Source: Actinosynnema pretiosum (GTDB lineage Bacteria; Actinomycetota; Actinomycetes; Mycobacteriales; Pseudonocardiaceae). Taken from it: a DNA stretch of 64,000 bases. The stretch lies in contig NZ_JAMTCF010000001.1 in assembly GCF_024171695.1 (NCBI RefSeq), forward strand, positions 785,080 to 849,079. The letters are read 5' to 3'. Below are positions 7,632 to 15,696 of this stretch, one piece after another. Each line of letters opens with the position of its first letter. Positions within the stretch are counted from its first letter, which is position 1. The notes beneath the pieces were generated by a model, which saw nothing but the letters and a program-made list of their open reading frames with translations, did not search any database and was not told where the DNA came from. The translations under genes were made by a program, and so were the position numbers.

Positions 7632-7950
7632 GGCTTCGTACTTGGTTGCGGCGGTGTTGGTGAGCGCGGGGGTGACGTGGGGGTTGCGGGCGTTGCCGTT
7701 CACGTTCCTGGGGCGGTTGCGGTCGAGTGAGTTGTTGGCTCATGCGGGGGATGGGTTGCCGGTTGGGGTGATGTTGATTTTGGTGCTGCACACGGTGCGG
7801 GAGACGGAGTTGGGGGATGTTCGGCAGGCGTTGCCGGTGGTGGTGGGGTTGGCGGTGACGGGTGGGTTGCATTTGTGGCGGGGGAATGCGTTGTTGAGCA
7901 TTTTCAGCGGGACTGCGGTGCATGTGGCGTTGGCCAGCGCTTTGCGGTGA
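7624..7950 (+). CDS. azlD: AzlD-family branched-chain amino acid transport protein
   Basis: A 108-residue protein with three to four hydrophobic helices. It shows the AzlD features: an N-terminal helix followed by TWGLRALPF and a mid-protein GLPVGVMLILVLHT helix. It starts with GTG inside the 3' end of azlC. Its partner role is to form the exporter with AzlC. It is the last host gene before the prophage. Confidence 0.9.
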   Translation: MPEASYLVAAVLVSAGVTWGLRALPFTFLGRLRSSELLAHAGDGLPVGVMLILVLHTVRETELGDVRQALPVVVGLAVTGGLHLWRGNALLSIFSGTAVHVALASALR

Positions 7951-8105
7951 GGGGGTTCGGGGGTTGAGGGTGAAGATCAAGATCAAGAGCTGAAGGGCAA
8001 GAGCTGAAGGGCTCGCCTCGCCGGCGGGGCAGGCCTCCAAAAAAGAGGGAGACAGGCTCTGCCGGCCGGTGGCTGTTGGTCTTGTGGTGCGGTTTACCCC
8101 TGCGG

Positions 8106-8135
8106 TGGGCGGGGTCCCTCTTCTCCGTTTGGCCT
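8106..8135. other. Putative attL: core candidate and P' arm
   Basis: TGGGCGG at 8106-8112 is shared in direct orientation with 48527-48533. Next to it, 8114-8135 is the exact reverse complement of 48498-48519 (22 of 22 bases). It lies 257 bp before the integrase start, the usual place for the integrase-proximal att site. Confidence 0.6.
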
Positions 8136-8152
8136 CCTTTCAGGCAAGCACA

Positions 8153-8213
8153 CTCGTCAAGACGCCGTTTGACTCGGGCGGTCTTCCGGGCGGTGCGGCG
8201 GCATCTTGACGAG
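8153..8213. promoter_or_regulatory. 15-bp inverted repeat upstream of the integrase gene
   Basis: Arms 8153-8167 and 8199-8213 match at 14 of 15 positions (CTCGTCAAGA outer part) around a 31-base spacer. It lies between attL and the integrase start. It could bind a regulator or the integrase itself, or form a terminator for azlCD transcripts. Confidence 0.4.
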
Positions 8214-8391
8214 CGCGCTCGGGCTTGCCCCTATTCACAATTACGGTCAAGTCCATGAATGTTCAAATCAGTAAGCCAGCAGGTTGCTTCCCCTCCGATC
8301 CCCCCTTTGGAGAAACGTACCCGATTTCCGGTTTGCGAGATATTCGCGGTTGTGTCGACTACACTGGCACTATCGTGATCGGGGGACAGTA

Positions 8392-10140
8392 ATGGCCATC
8401 TTCTCCACTCCTTCGTCGGGTTCCGTGCGCGCGGGCCGCTCGCTCTCGATGCCCCTGTCCGGGGTTATCTACCTGCGTGCCTCGCAGGACCGTTCGGGGG
8501 CTGCGGTGTCCGTTGATTCGCAGCTCAAGATCGGGTTGCAGTTCTTCCGCGACAACGACATCAAGCACGTCGCCACGTTTTCCGACAACAACCTGAGCGG
8601 TTCGACGTTCGCCACCGAGGTGCGGGGCGGGTACGAACTCACGGTGGACGCGATGCGGTCCGGGCTGGGCAACCTGGTCTGGACGTGGGACTCGGCGCGT
8701 GCCCAGCGTGACATCGGGGTGTACGCCCGTCTGCGGGAGCTGTGCAGGGAGACCGGCGGTTTCTGGGCCTACGGCAACCGCATTTACGACATGCGCGATC
8801 CGAAGGACAGGCGTGACAGCGCGAAGGACGCGGTGGAGGCCGAGGGGCGTTCGGATGAGATTTCGCTCAACACGCGCCGAGGGGTGTGGTCGCGTGCGGA
8901 GCGCGGCGAGCACGCGGGGACCGTCGCCTACGGGTATCGCCCGGTGTACAGCTCGGAGACCGGGAGGTCTTTGGGGTGGGCGGTCGTGGAGGAAGAAGCC
9001 GAGGTGATCCGCCGGATCGTGGCGTGGGTGCTGGAGCGGAAGCCGCTGTCCTGGATCGCCCGCGAGTTGAACGGGGAGGGTGTTCCCTGCCCGCACGACC
9101 GGCGTTGGGACAAGCGCTACGTGGCGCGTCTGGTGGAGCACCACCGCTATCCCGAGGAATGGTTGCGGCTGATGTCGGAGTTGTCACCGGAGGAATGCGA
9201 GAACGCGGCGGCGATCGTCGCCGAGGTGCGCGGCGGGCAGACCCCGAAGGAAGTCGCGCGGGCGCTGAACCGGGCCGGGGTGAAGCGCATCTTCCGGTGC
9301 GAGTGGGACGCGGGCAAGGTGCGGGGACTGGCGCTGTCCGCGCCGTCGGCGGGGCTGCGGGTCTACCACGGTGAGGTGGCGATGCGCGAGGTCGTCGACG
9401 AGTCCGGCGGGGTCCGGGCGGTGCCCCTGGAGACGCGGTGGGAGCCGATCAAGACCCTGGAGCAGCACGAGCAGGTGGTGGCGCTGCTGTCCGCGCCCGA
9501 GCACGGGAAGGTCCGGGACGGCAACCGCGTGAAGTACCGCTGGTCGGGGATCGTGGTGTGCGGGGTGTGCGGCGGCAACACCACGGTGGTCTCGAACGCG
9601 GGCAAGTTGCGTATGCGCTGCTATCGGCGTTCGTGTGTGGTGCGGGAGTACGCGCCGTTGGACCTGTGGCTGACCGAGTCGGCGTTGTCGCTGCTGGAGC
9701 GGGAGAACGCGGCGGCTTTGTTCCGGCTTGACGAGGCCGACACCGGCCAGGCCCGCGCGGCGCAGCGGAAGGCGCAGCAGCTGCGCGCCCGGTTGGACGG
9801 GCTGCGCGCGCAGGCGATGGCGGGCGGGATCACTCCCGAGTCGTTCGCCATGTTCGAGTCGGGGTTGCTGCCGGAGATCGCCCGGCAGGACGAGTTGGCC
9901 CGGCGGGTGACGGTGCCGCCGTCGCTGGTGAGCCTGCTGGCCGAGCGGCAGACCGACCTGCGCGCGGTGTTCTTGGGGATGTCGGTGGTGGAGCAGCGGG
10001 AGATCCTGCGCACGATCATGCGGCCGAGGCTGCTGCGCGCGTCCCGCAAGCGGGGACCGTTCGACCCCGGTGCTGTGGATCTCGGGGTGCGGTCCGCTCC
10101 GGCAACGACCCCGGCGCAGGAGGCCGCCACGGCGGCCTGA
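8392..10140 (+). CDS. int: Large serine integrase
   Basis: A 582-residue large serine recombinase. The catalytic domain starts at about residue 22; YLRASQD places the nucleophile at S31, and the arginine of the active site just before it. A recombinase domain follows (RRGVWSRAERGEHAGTVAYG region, about 165-270). A zinc ribbon with CGVCGG and a later cysteine pair spans about 390-410, then a coiled coil (about 440-530). The start is ATG 8392 with GGGGGA upstream, not the earlier open frame. It integrates phage DNA at attB; a recombination directionality factor would be needed for excision. Confidence 0.93.
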   Translation: MAIFSTPSSGSVRAGRSLSMPLSGVIYLRASQDRSGAAVSVDSQLKIGLQFFRDNDIKHVATFSDNNLSGSTFATEVRGGYELTVDAMRSGLGNLVWTWDSARAQRDIGVYARLRELCRETGGFWAYGNRIYDMRDPKDRRDSAKDAVEAEGRSDEISLNTRRGVWSRAERGEHAGTVAYGYRPVYSSETGRSLGWAVVEEEAEVIRRIVAWVLERKPLSWIARELNGEGVPCPHDRRWDKRYVARLVEHHRYPEEWLRLMSELSPEECENAAAIVAEVRGGQTPKEVARALNRAGVKRIFRCEWDAGKVRGLALSAPSAGLRVYHGEVAMREVVDESGGVRAVPLETRWEPIKTLEQHEQVVALLSAPEHGKVRDGNRVKYRWSGIVVCGVCGGNTTVVSNAGKLRMRCYRRSCVVREYAPLDLWLTESALSLLERENAAALFRLDEADTGQARAAQRKAQQLRARLDGLRAQAMAGGITPESFAMFESGLLPEIARQDELARRVTVPPSLVSLLAERQTDLRAVFLGMSVVEQREILRTIMRPRLLRASRKRGPFDPGAVDLGVRSAPATTPAQEAATAA

Positions 10141-10158
10141 CCGCGTACCAACGCCAAA

Positions 10159-10193
10159 GATGGCCCCGCCCCGGTGACCGGGGCGGGGCCATC
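10159..10193. terminator. Bidirectional terminator between integrase and late operon
   Basis: Perfect 16-bp stem (10159-10174 and 10178-10193) with a TGA loop. It separates the plus-strand integrase from the minus-strand structural operon, which ends just beyond it. Confidence 0.8.
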
Positions 10194-10206
10194 TGTCTGT
10201 GCGGGG

Positions 10207-10398
10207 TCAGGCCGCGCGGTCGGGCTGGAGCAGTGCTCGCAGGTGCGGGCGCAGGACCGCCGCGACCGTGTCCAGCTGTGCAGGGGTGAGGCGGGGAGCA
10301 CGTGCGACGTTCGCGCGCGCCGTGTCCAGCTCCTCGGCGGAGAGCAGGGTGCGGGGGTCGGTGGCGGGGGTGTAGCGGAGAGGCTCTGTGGTGGCCAC
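10207..10398 (-). CDS. Small phage protein (63 aa), unknown
   Basis: Starts at GTG 10398 behind an AAAGGAG ribosome site; the longer frame upstream has no signal. The sequence is charged and helical (LSAEELDTARANVARA, then LTPAQLDTVAAVLRPHLR) with no cysteines or membrane segment. It is the last gene of the leftward structural operon and the closest gene to the integrase. That position makes it one candidate for an excision factor, but nothing in the sequence shows this. Confidence 0.6.
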   Translation of the reverse strand: MATTEPLRYTPATDPRTLLSAEELDTARANVARAPRLTPAQLDTVAAVLRPHLRALLQPDRAA

Positions 10399-10424
10399 AG
10401 GGCTCCTTTCCGGTCCGGGACGGG

Positions 10425-11192
10425 TCAGCGGTGCGGGGGTCGGCGGGGCAGGCTCCGGCCGCGCGCGTGTTCGGCAGCCTGCCACTCACCGAAGGTGCGT
10501 CCGCCGATGCGGTGGCGCAGGTGCGGTTGGGCGTTCTGGGTCATACCGACCGGGCTCGGGCCCAGGACGGCGTCGAGGTCGGTGGCCGCGTTGGTGTGCC
10601 ATCCGGCGGAGGTGATGGCGGCCTCGTCGGGGAACACGTCGGCGACCCGGTCTCCATGCTCAGGGTCGAGGAGGTGGTCCTCCCGGCCGCCGTAGCTGTA
10701 GACCCAGCGGAAGTTCGCGGGCGGGTCCGGCTCGACCAGACGCCGGAACCTGGAGACCTCCTTGGTGTAGCTGTAGAACAGCACGTCCGGGACGGCGCGG
10801 GCGATGCGCAGCCAGGCGCTCAGGTAGGCGTCGGAGAAGTAGTCCCCGCTGTCGTGCACCCGCACCGCCCGCCCTCCCCGGAACCGGGGGTGGGCGAGTT
10901 CGGCGAGCAGGTCGCTCTCCCACTGCGGCAGGTCGTCCAGCACGCGCGCGAGGTTGCGCTCGTGCTTGGCGAGGACCTTCGGGAACCGGTAGCTACCGTG
11001 TCTGGCGTAGCACACCCCGGCGCACACCCCGGCGGTCGGGCAGGTCAGGTAGGTGCGGCCGTCGGGCAGGCGTCCGGCCAGTGCGGGCAGGGTGAAGCCG
11101 TAGATCCCGAACTGCCGCAGGTAGCGGTTCTGGGTCAGCAGCCGTTCGGGGCGGCGCGATGGCGTGGTGCTCGCGGCAGGTTCCTCGCTCAG
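10425..11192 (-). CDS. GP88-family phage protein with CxxxxxCxxxC motif
   Basis: About 255 residues. The segment CPTAGVCAGVCYARHG, then VRVHDSGDYFSDAYLSAWL and FYSYTKE, matches the phage 'gene product 88' family first seen in mycobacteriophages. Function is unknown; the cysteine cluster suggests metal binding. No ATG, GTG or TTG is available before the conserved block. The likely start is CTG 11192, which overlaps the preceding stop as CTGA and has GAGGA about seven bases upstream. Translation would be coupled to the holin-like gene. Confidence 0.7.
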   Translation of the reverse strand: MSEEPAASTTPSRRPERLLTQNRYLRQFGIYGFTLPALAGRLPDGRTYLTCPTAGVCAGVCYARHGSYRFPKVLAKHERNLARVLDDLPQWESDLLAELAHPRFRGGRAVRVHDSGDYFSDAYLSAWLRIARAVPDVLFYSYTKEVSRFRRLVEPDPPANFRWVYSYGGREDHLLDPEHGDRVADVFPDEAAITSAGWHTNAATDLDAVLGPSPVGMTQNAQPHLRHRIGGRTFGEWQAAEHARGRSLPRRPPHR

Positions 11193-11446
11193 TCGGCGTC
11201 CTCGGCGGGGGTGAGCGGACGGCCCTGGGCGTCGCGCGGGTCGGTCAGCGGGGTGACGTGGCGCTCGGTGGCGATCACCACGCCGAAGCTGCCCAGTGCG
11301 ACCACCACGGCGGTGATCATGCCGGTGACGCCGTCGCCCTGGCCGGGGGTGAGCAGTCCGGCACCGACGAGGCCGGTGACCAGCGCGGTGAGGCCGCCGA
11401 TGACGGAGGCGGTGAGGCGCAGCGGGCGGGGACGGGGGTCGGTCAT
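11189..11446 (-). CDS. Holin-like membrane protein (85 aa)
   Basis: Two hydrophobic segments (residues about 12-33 and 42-61) separated by a short polar turn, then a charged C-terminal tail. This size and topology, immediately downstream of the endolysin and another small membrane protein, fit a phage holin or anti-holin. Start ATG 11446 has a strong AGGAGG and overlaps the preceding stop as ATGA. Confidence 0.7.
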   Translation of the reverse strand: MTDPRPRPLRLTASVIGGLTALVTGLVGAGLLTPGQGDGVTGMITAVVVALGSFGVVIATERHVTPLTDPRDAQGRPLTPAEDAD

Positions 11447-11604
11447 GGGGTTTCCTCCTGGTGGGGGTGGTCGCCGCTGTGCTTGTCCATCCAGGCCGCG
11501 AACCGCCAGGCGGCCTTGGACGCGGCCCACAGCAGCAGGGCGAGGGAGAGCACGAGGGAGCCGCCGCCGGGGGTGATCCCGGTGGCGGTTTCGTGGGCGG
11601 TCAC
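11443..11604 (-). CDS. Small one-helix membrane protein in lysis cassette (53 aa)
   Basis: Starts at GTG 11604, overlapping the endolysin stop as GTGA, and ends overlapping the next gene as ATGA. It has one hydrophobic helix (SLVLSLALLLWAASKAAWRF) and a charged C terminus. Given its place between endolysin and holin-like genes it may be a second holin or an anti-holin. Confidence 0.6.
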   Translation of the reverse strand: MTAHETATGITPGGGSLVLSLALLLWAASKAAWRFAAWMDKHSGDHPHQEETP

Positions 11605-12563
11605 GGGCGGGTGAGCCAGTCCCCGGCGTAGATCCGGTTCGGGTCGGCGATGTTGTTGCGCGAGGCGATGGCGGCCACGGTGGTGCCCCAGCGGGCGGCG
11701 ATCGCGGACAGGGTGTCGCCGGGGCGGATCTGGTAGCGCTCGCCGCCGCCCGCTCCCCCGCTGGCGGGGACCTGGATGGTGCGGCCCGCGTGGATCAGGT
11801 TCGGGTCGGGGATGCCGTTGCGGTTCGCGAGTTCGGCCACGGTGGTGCCGGTGCGGGCGGCGATGGCGGAGAGGGTGTCGCCGGGGGCGATCACGTAGGG
11901 CACCCAGCCCGTGGGGGCGGGTGCGGGCTGCTGGGGTGCGGGGGTGGGCGGGGTGCCGAGGATGAACGCGTCGCGCGACCAGCCGGGCAGGGTGGCGTTG
12001 CGGTCGACAGGCTTGGGGAAGCCGTGGACATTGCCGCTGCTGGTGTGCTGGTGCAGGGCGAGCCGGGGGTGGGAGTAGTCCGGGCGGCCGGGGTCGCCGT
12101 TGTACTGCGCGACCCACAGCAGCACGCGATCGTCGGCCCACTCGTGGGGGCGCAGGAGCCGGGTGAACCAGTTCTGGTTGGCGTAGACCAGCAGCGGCGC
12201 GCCGGTCGCGGCGCGGAACCGCGTGATGAACTCGGCGACGAACGGGTTGGGGTCGCCGAGGCTGTTCTCCTCGATGTCGAGCATGGGCCACATCGAGCCC
12301 TCGGCGAGCAGCCCGCGGGCGTGCAGGCTTGCGGCGAAGCGCCCGACCTGTGCGGCGAGGTTGCCGGGGTGGGCGTAGTGGTAGCCGCCGACCGCGATAC
12401 CGACGCTGCGGGCGCCCTCGACCTGCGCGGCGGCCAGGGGGTTGGTGTAGGTGGTGCCCTCGGTGGTCTTCACCGAGCAGTAGGTGATGTTGTGCCCGGC
12501 GACTTGGTTCCAGTCGATCCGGTCGCCCTGGTGGCTGGCGATGTCGATTCCGTAGTCGGTCAA
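11601..12563 (-). CDS. Endolysin: GH25 muramidase with two LysM repeats
   Basis: About 320 residues. Residues 1-200 match the GH25 lysozyme fold: YGIDIASHQG at the N terminus supplies the first catalytic aspartate and MLDIEEN carries the acidic pair. A proline/alanine linker leads to two LysM domains (about 220-265 and 275-320), each with the PGDTLSAIAAR motif, for binding peptidoglycan. No signal peptide, so release depends on the holin genes that follow. I place the start at TTG 12563 because the fold begins there; an ATG 129 bp further upstream would overlap the neighbouring gene. Confidence 0.9.
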   Translation of the reverse strand: MTDYGIDIASHQGDRIDWNQVAGHNITYCSVKTTEGTTYTNPLAAAQVEGARSVGIAVGGYHYAHPGNLAAQVGRFAASLHARGLLAEGSMWPMLDIEENSLGDPNPFVAEFITRFRAATGAPLLVYANQNWFTRLLRPHEWADDRVLLWVAQYNGDPGRPDYSHPRLALHQHTSSGNVHGFPKPVDRNATLPGWSRDAFILGTPPTPAPQQPAPAPTGWVPYVIAPGDTLSAIAARTGTTVAELANRNGIPDPNLIHAGRTIQVPASGGAGGGERYQIRPGDTLSAIAARWGTTVAAIASRNNIADPNRIYAGDWLTRP

Positions 12564-12642
12564 GCGCGTCCGATCTGTCGGTGGGCATGGCGAAGCGGCC
12601 GGAGCACCGGGTGGTGGTCGGCTCGCAGGTGGTGCCGGGTGG

Positions 12643-12987
12643 TTAGGCCGGTGGTGGGTAGGGCTCGCCGCGTCGGGCGGCGGCTGCGGCATCCTCGGCG
12701 GCCCGGCGGCGGTCGCGCTCGGCGTCCAGCTCGGTCTCCAGGTCGCCCAGGCGGCGCTCCAGCTTGGTCAGCCGGGAGCGCAGCGCGGCGAGTTCGGCGG
12801 CGTGGGCGGTGCGCACGCTGGCCAGCTCGGCGGCGTGCGAGGTCTCGCGGGCCGCCAGCGCGGACAGGTACTCGGCGCGGTCGCTGCGATTGGCGGTCAT
12901 GAGGCGGTGGTTGGCGCTGAGCAGGTAGGCCACGACCAGCACCAAAGCTCCGGCCACACCGAAACTGGGGAGTGCCTCTATTCCCAA
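12643..12987 (-). CDS. Small phage protein: membrane helix plus coiled coil
   Basis: 114 residues from TTG 12987, which has GGGAGG five bases upstream. An N-terminal hydrophobic helix (FGVAGALVLVVAYLL) is followed by a long coiled coil rich in alanine, glutamate and arginine (residues about 35-105). It could be a membrane-anchored accessory of lysis, like a spanin-type or Rz-like helper, but actinophages differ here and no family is evident. Confidence 0.55.
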   Translation of the reverse strand: MGIEALPSFGVAGALVLVVAYLLSANHRLMTANRSDRAEYLSALAARETSHAAELASVRTAHAAELAALRSRLTKLERRLGDLETELDAERDRRRAAEDAAAAARRGEPYPPPA

Positions 12988-13117
12988 TCGCCTCCCTCTG
13001 TGGTGGACACGACGCGCTAGAAGTGCGTGGCTGCTAGCCTGTCGAAGTTCCTCGCTCTGATGACAAGGGGTGAGGGGCGGAACCGAAAAACGCTCCGCGT
13101 AGTTCCACGGGAAGTTC

Positions 13118-13164
13118 GGTTGCTTCGTCGGCTCTTCCTCGGGGCCGGTCGAGCCGAAGCAACC
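13118..13164. terminator. Hairpin between tail and lysis genes
   Basis: Arms 13118-13134 and 13151-13164 pair over 14 bp with a three-base bulge (GGTTGCTTCG and CGAAGCAACC outer parts). It lies in the 266-bp gap that separates the minus-strand gene at 12,643 from the plus-strand gene at 13,254. It could end a leftward transcript or be processed. Confidence 0.45.
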
Positions 13165-13253
13165 ACTATGGCTTGTGTCCACCACGCAGTACCGGCACCG
13201 ATCGCCACTAGGCGCTCAGCCGCTCGACCTGATCGCCAGGGGTGGAGTGTGTC

Positions 13254-13532
13254 GTGCAGCAGTGGGGCGTCCTCGTCGTCGTGGCCGCGGTGACTGTTCT
13301 CGTCGTTCTGGTGAGGGCGATGAAGGCCTTCGAGAAGGTCGCGCCGAACGCGCGCTTCCGCGCCGAGTTCAAAGTAGGCAAACACAGCGCGGCGTCACTG
13401 GAGATCAGCCCCGTGCGCCCCGACCGGCAGCAGTTGCCCGCATCTCCCGTAGACGCGCCACAGCCTCTCGCCCCGACTACGGCACCCGTACTCCCTCGGC
13501 GGCGAGGACGGCGTGGGCGTCGGGGTCGGTAG
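13254..13532 (+). CDS. Plus-strand membrane protein inserted in the late operon (92 aa)
   Basis: Start GTG 13254 behind GGTGGAG. A single N-terminal helix (VLVVVAAVTVLVVLV) is followed by a short charged domain and a proline-rich C terminus ending in an arginine/glycine stretch. It runs against the surrounding structural genes and its last 56 bp overlap the 3' end of the tail gene. Probably a moron expressed from its own promoter; function unknown. Confidence 0.5.
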   Translation: MQQWGVLVVVAAVTVLVVLVRAMKAFEKVAPNARFRAEFKVGKHSAASLEISPVRPDRQQLPASPVDAPQPLAPTTAPVLPRRRGRRGRRGR

Positions 13533-15696
13533 GCGGGTCGGGGAACAGCCCGACGTCCTCGGGTGGTGTGGGGCTGCTGGTGGCGCGCAGGGTGAGGGTC
13601 TGGCGGACCTGGCCGGTGTTGTCGCCGCTGGTGCTGATGCCCACCACCCATGCGGGGGTGTCCAGGGCCGCGCCGGTCTGGTCGACCACGCGCACCAGGT
13701 CGCCGAGCGTCAGGCGCGGGTCGGGCAGGATCTCGACCTCGCCGAGGACGGGGAGAGGGCGGGCGGCCATGCCGAGCAGGTGGTTGGCCAGGGTGGCGGC
13801 GGTGTCCCAGCGTTGGATCCACGGGGTGGCTGTGACCTGGTAGGTCTGCGCGCCGTAGCGCTGCTGGCTGGTGGTGTCGGTGCGGCGGACGGTGCGAGTG
13901 CCGGTGGTGCTGTCCTGGTAAGCACGGGGGGCGCGGATGGCCAGGGAGTTGGTGCCGCCGGTGGTGATCATGTAGACGGTGCCGCCGGTGGCGTTGCGGA
14001 AGGTGATCACCAGTTGGTTGCCGTCGCGGTCGGTGGTGGTCTCGATGCCGCCGAACAGGCCGGTGGTGCCGCTGGCAGAGGGTGAGAAGCGGACCCGGCT
14101 GGAGGTGAAGGGCGTGGTTGCGGCGAACAGGCGCGGTGGCGCGCAGTCGTACTCGGACGTGCCGTAGTCGAAGGTCAGCGTCAGGCTCTGCCCGGCCGGG
14201 ATGGAGCGCGTGCCGGTGTCGCTGAACACCTCGACGTCCCCGTCGTGCTCGATGCTCTGATAGGTGACGTCGATGACGTTGCGGACGCTGTCGATGGCCT
14301 CGGACACGCGCAGCGCGGCGATCTCGCGGGCGCTGGTGACGGTCAGCGCGGGCTGTCCGGGTGCGCGGAAGCGGGAGTTCGGGCGGTAGCGCAGCAGGCC
14401 GTGCGGGTCGAACTCGCAGGTGGCCTGTTCGGCCTGGGCTACGGCGCTGATGATCTCCCACGCGCTGCCCTGTGTGGGCGGGATGGCGTTGAGCTGGGAG
14501 GTCAGGCCGGTGACGACGCCGCCGCGCGTCCAGGCGGGCTCGAACTCGCCGCGCCCGGCAGGGGTGGTGATGGTGGTGCAGACCTGCACGGCCTCCACGG
14601 GTGCGCCGCCGGTGATCTCCACGTGGGAGAGCTGGGCGTCGGCAAGCGGGACGAGGTCGCCGAGCCAGGCCTCCAGGTAGCCGCCCCGGATACCGGGGCC
14701 GGTGGCGTAGATCCGCGCGGAGGGGGTCTTGCCGGTCCAGGACCAGTGCACCCCGACGTGGTAGGTGCCGCGTGTGGTCAGGCCGACGCCGCTGTAGCCC
14801 TTGGAGCTGGTGCTGCTTCCGGCGGTGCCGACGGTGATCGTGTTCGCGGTGAGGTCGACCAGCAGGTACAGCGTCTCGGCGACGGAGTCGGTGGCGTAGT
14901 GCAGGGACAGCCGCAGCTGGTTGCCCGCCGAGCCGCCGCCGCTCTGCTGAACCCACGCTTCCACCAGCAGGGACCGGCCGCCGATGGTGGTGCGGGTGCG
15001 CGGGTCGTAGCGCAGCACGTAGGGCGTGGAGTACGCCTCCAGCGCGCACTGCCACGGCACGTCGTCGGTGAAGCGGTAGCTGATCGGGGTCTGCGCGTGT
15101 TCGCGGTAGAAGCCGGTGGAGGGGACGATGCCGCCGTGCATGGTCACGTCCAGGACGCAGCCGGGGCGCGGTGGCGGGCAGGTGAAGATCCCGGCCCGGC
15201 GGGCGAGGTGGTCCACGATCCAGGTGCCGGAGGCGATCGGCCCGCCCGTGGTGGACAGCGTTGCCGGGAGGCGCGCGGCGTCGCGCAGGCGTTCGGCGCC
15301 GTCGAGGGCGGTGAGCTCGACCAGGCCGGTGACGGCGTCGGCGGAGCGGTCGCGGATGCCGCCCCGGAACGCGGGCAGCGCGTCGTCCGCGACGCCCCAG
15401 CCGTGGATCACGGACTGTCCGGGTCGGGCCAGATCGCCCGTGGTGTGGGGGGCGTAGGGGCCGTAGAGGCGGGCGGCGGTGTCGGTGCCGTCGCCGGAGA
15501 GGGTCAGGCGCAGCTCTGCGGCGGCGGAGCCGTTGGTGGCGCGGATGGGGGCGGGCAGGTCGGTGTCGTAGGCGCGGTCCAGCGCCCAGGCGGTGATCTG
15601 GTCGGTGACCTCGCGCCCGCCCAGGCGGGTCAGGGTGGTGGTGACGCGGTCGGGGGCCTCCAGGGCGGCGACGAGGGCGGGGTCAGCGTCGAGCAC
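13477..15696 (-). CDS. Tail-tip / minor tail protein
   Basis: A 739-residue protein near the end of the tail module. It begins like actinophage minor tail proteins (an N-terminal beta domain with LDADPALVAALEAPDRV), has a concanavalin-like middle (residues about 230-370, LLVEAWVQQSG...GTYHVGVHWSW) and a C-terminal baseplate-hub-like part (SVRNVIDVTYQ, LGDLVRVVD). It overlaps the preceding gene by 14 bp. It probably contributes to host recognition. The exact role is inferred from its position after the tape measure and distal tail genes. Confidence 0.75.
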   Translation of the reverse strand: MLDADPALVAALEAPDRVTTTLTRLGGREVTDQITAWALDRAYDTDLPAPIRATNGSAAAELRLTLSGDGTDTAARLYGPYAPHTTGDLARPGQSVIHGWGVADDALPAFRGGIRDRSADAVTGLVELTALDGAERLRDAARLPATLSTTGGPIASGTWIVDHLARRAGIFTCPPPRPGCVLDVTMHGGIVPSTGFYREHAQTPISYRFTDDVPWQCALEAYSTPYVLRYDPRTRTTIGGRSLLVEAWVQQSGGGSAGNQLRLSLHYATDSVAETLYLLVDLTANTITVGTAGSSTSSKGYSGVGLTTRGTYHVGVHWSWTGKTPSARIYATGPGIRGGYLEAWLGDLVPLADAQLSHVEITGGAPVEAVQVCTTITTPAGRGEFEPAWTRGGVVTGLTSQLNAIPPTQGSAWEIISAVAQAEQATCEFDPHGLLRYRPNSRFRAPGQPALTVTSAREIAALRVSEAIDSVRNVIDVTYQSIEHDGDVEVFSDTGTRSIPAGQSLTLTFDYGTSEYDCAPPRLFAATTPFTSSRVRFSPSASGTTGLFGGIETTTDRDGNQLVITFRNATGGTVYMITTGGTNSLAIRAPRAYQDSTTGTRTVRRTDTTSQQRYGAQTYQVTATPWIQRWDTAATLANHLLGMAARPLPVLGEVEILPDPRLTLGDLVRVVDQTGAALDTPAWVVGISTSGDNTGQVRQTLTLRATSSPTPPEDVGLFPDPPTDPDAHAVLAAEGVRVP

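Noticed and set aside
8030..8054. Partial similarity of a CCAAAAAAGAGGGAGAC stretch to the 22-bp att arm
   Set aside because: Only short blocks match, with insertions; too weak to call another att site.
7951..8105. tRNA gene as integration target
   Set aside because: No cloverleaf-like sequence was found on either strand; serine integrases commonly use other sites.
8153..8213. 15-bp inverted repeat near the integrase considered as the complete attP or attB
   Set aside because: It lies wholly on the phage side of the 22-bp arm and has no counterpart at the right end, so it is not the split att site.
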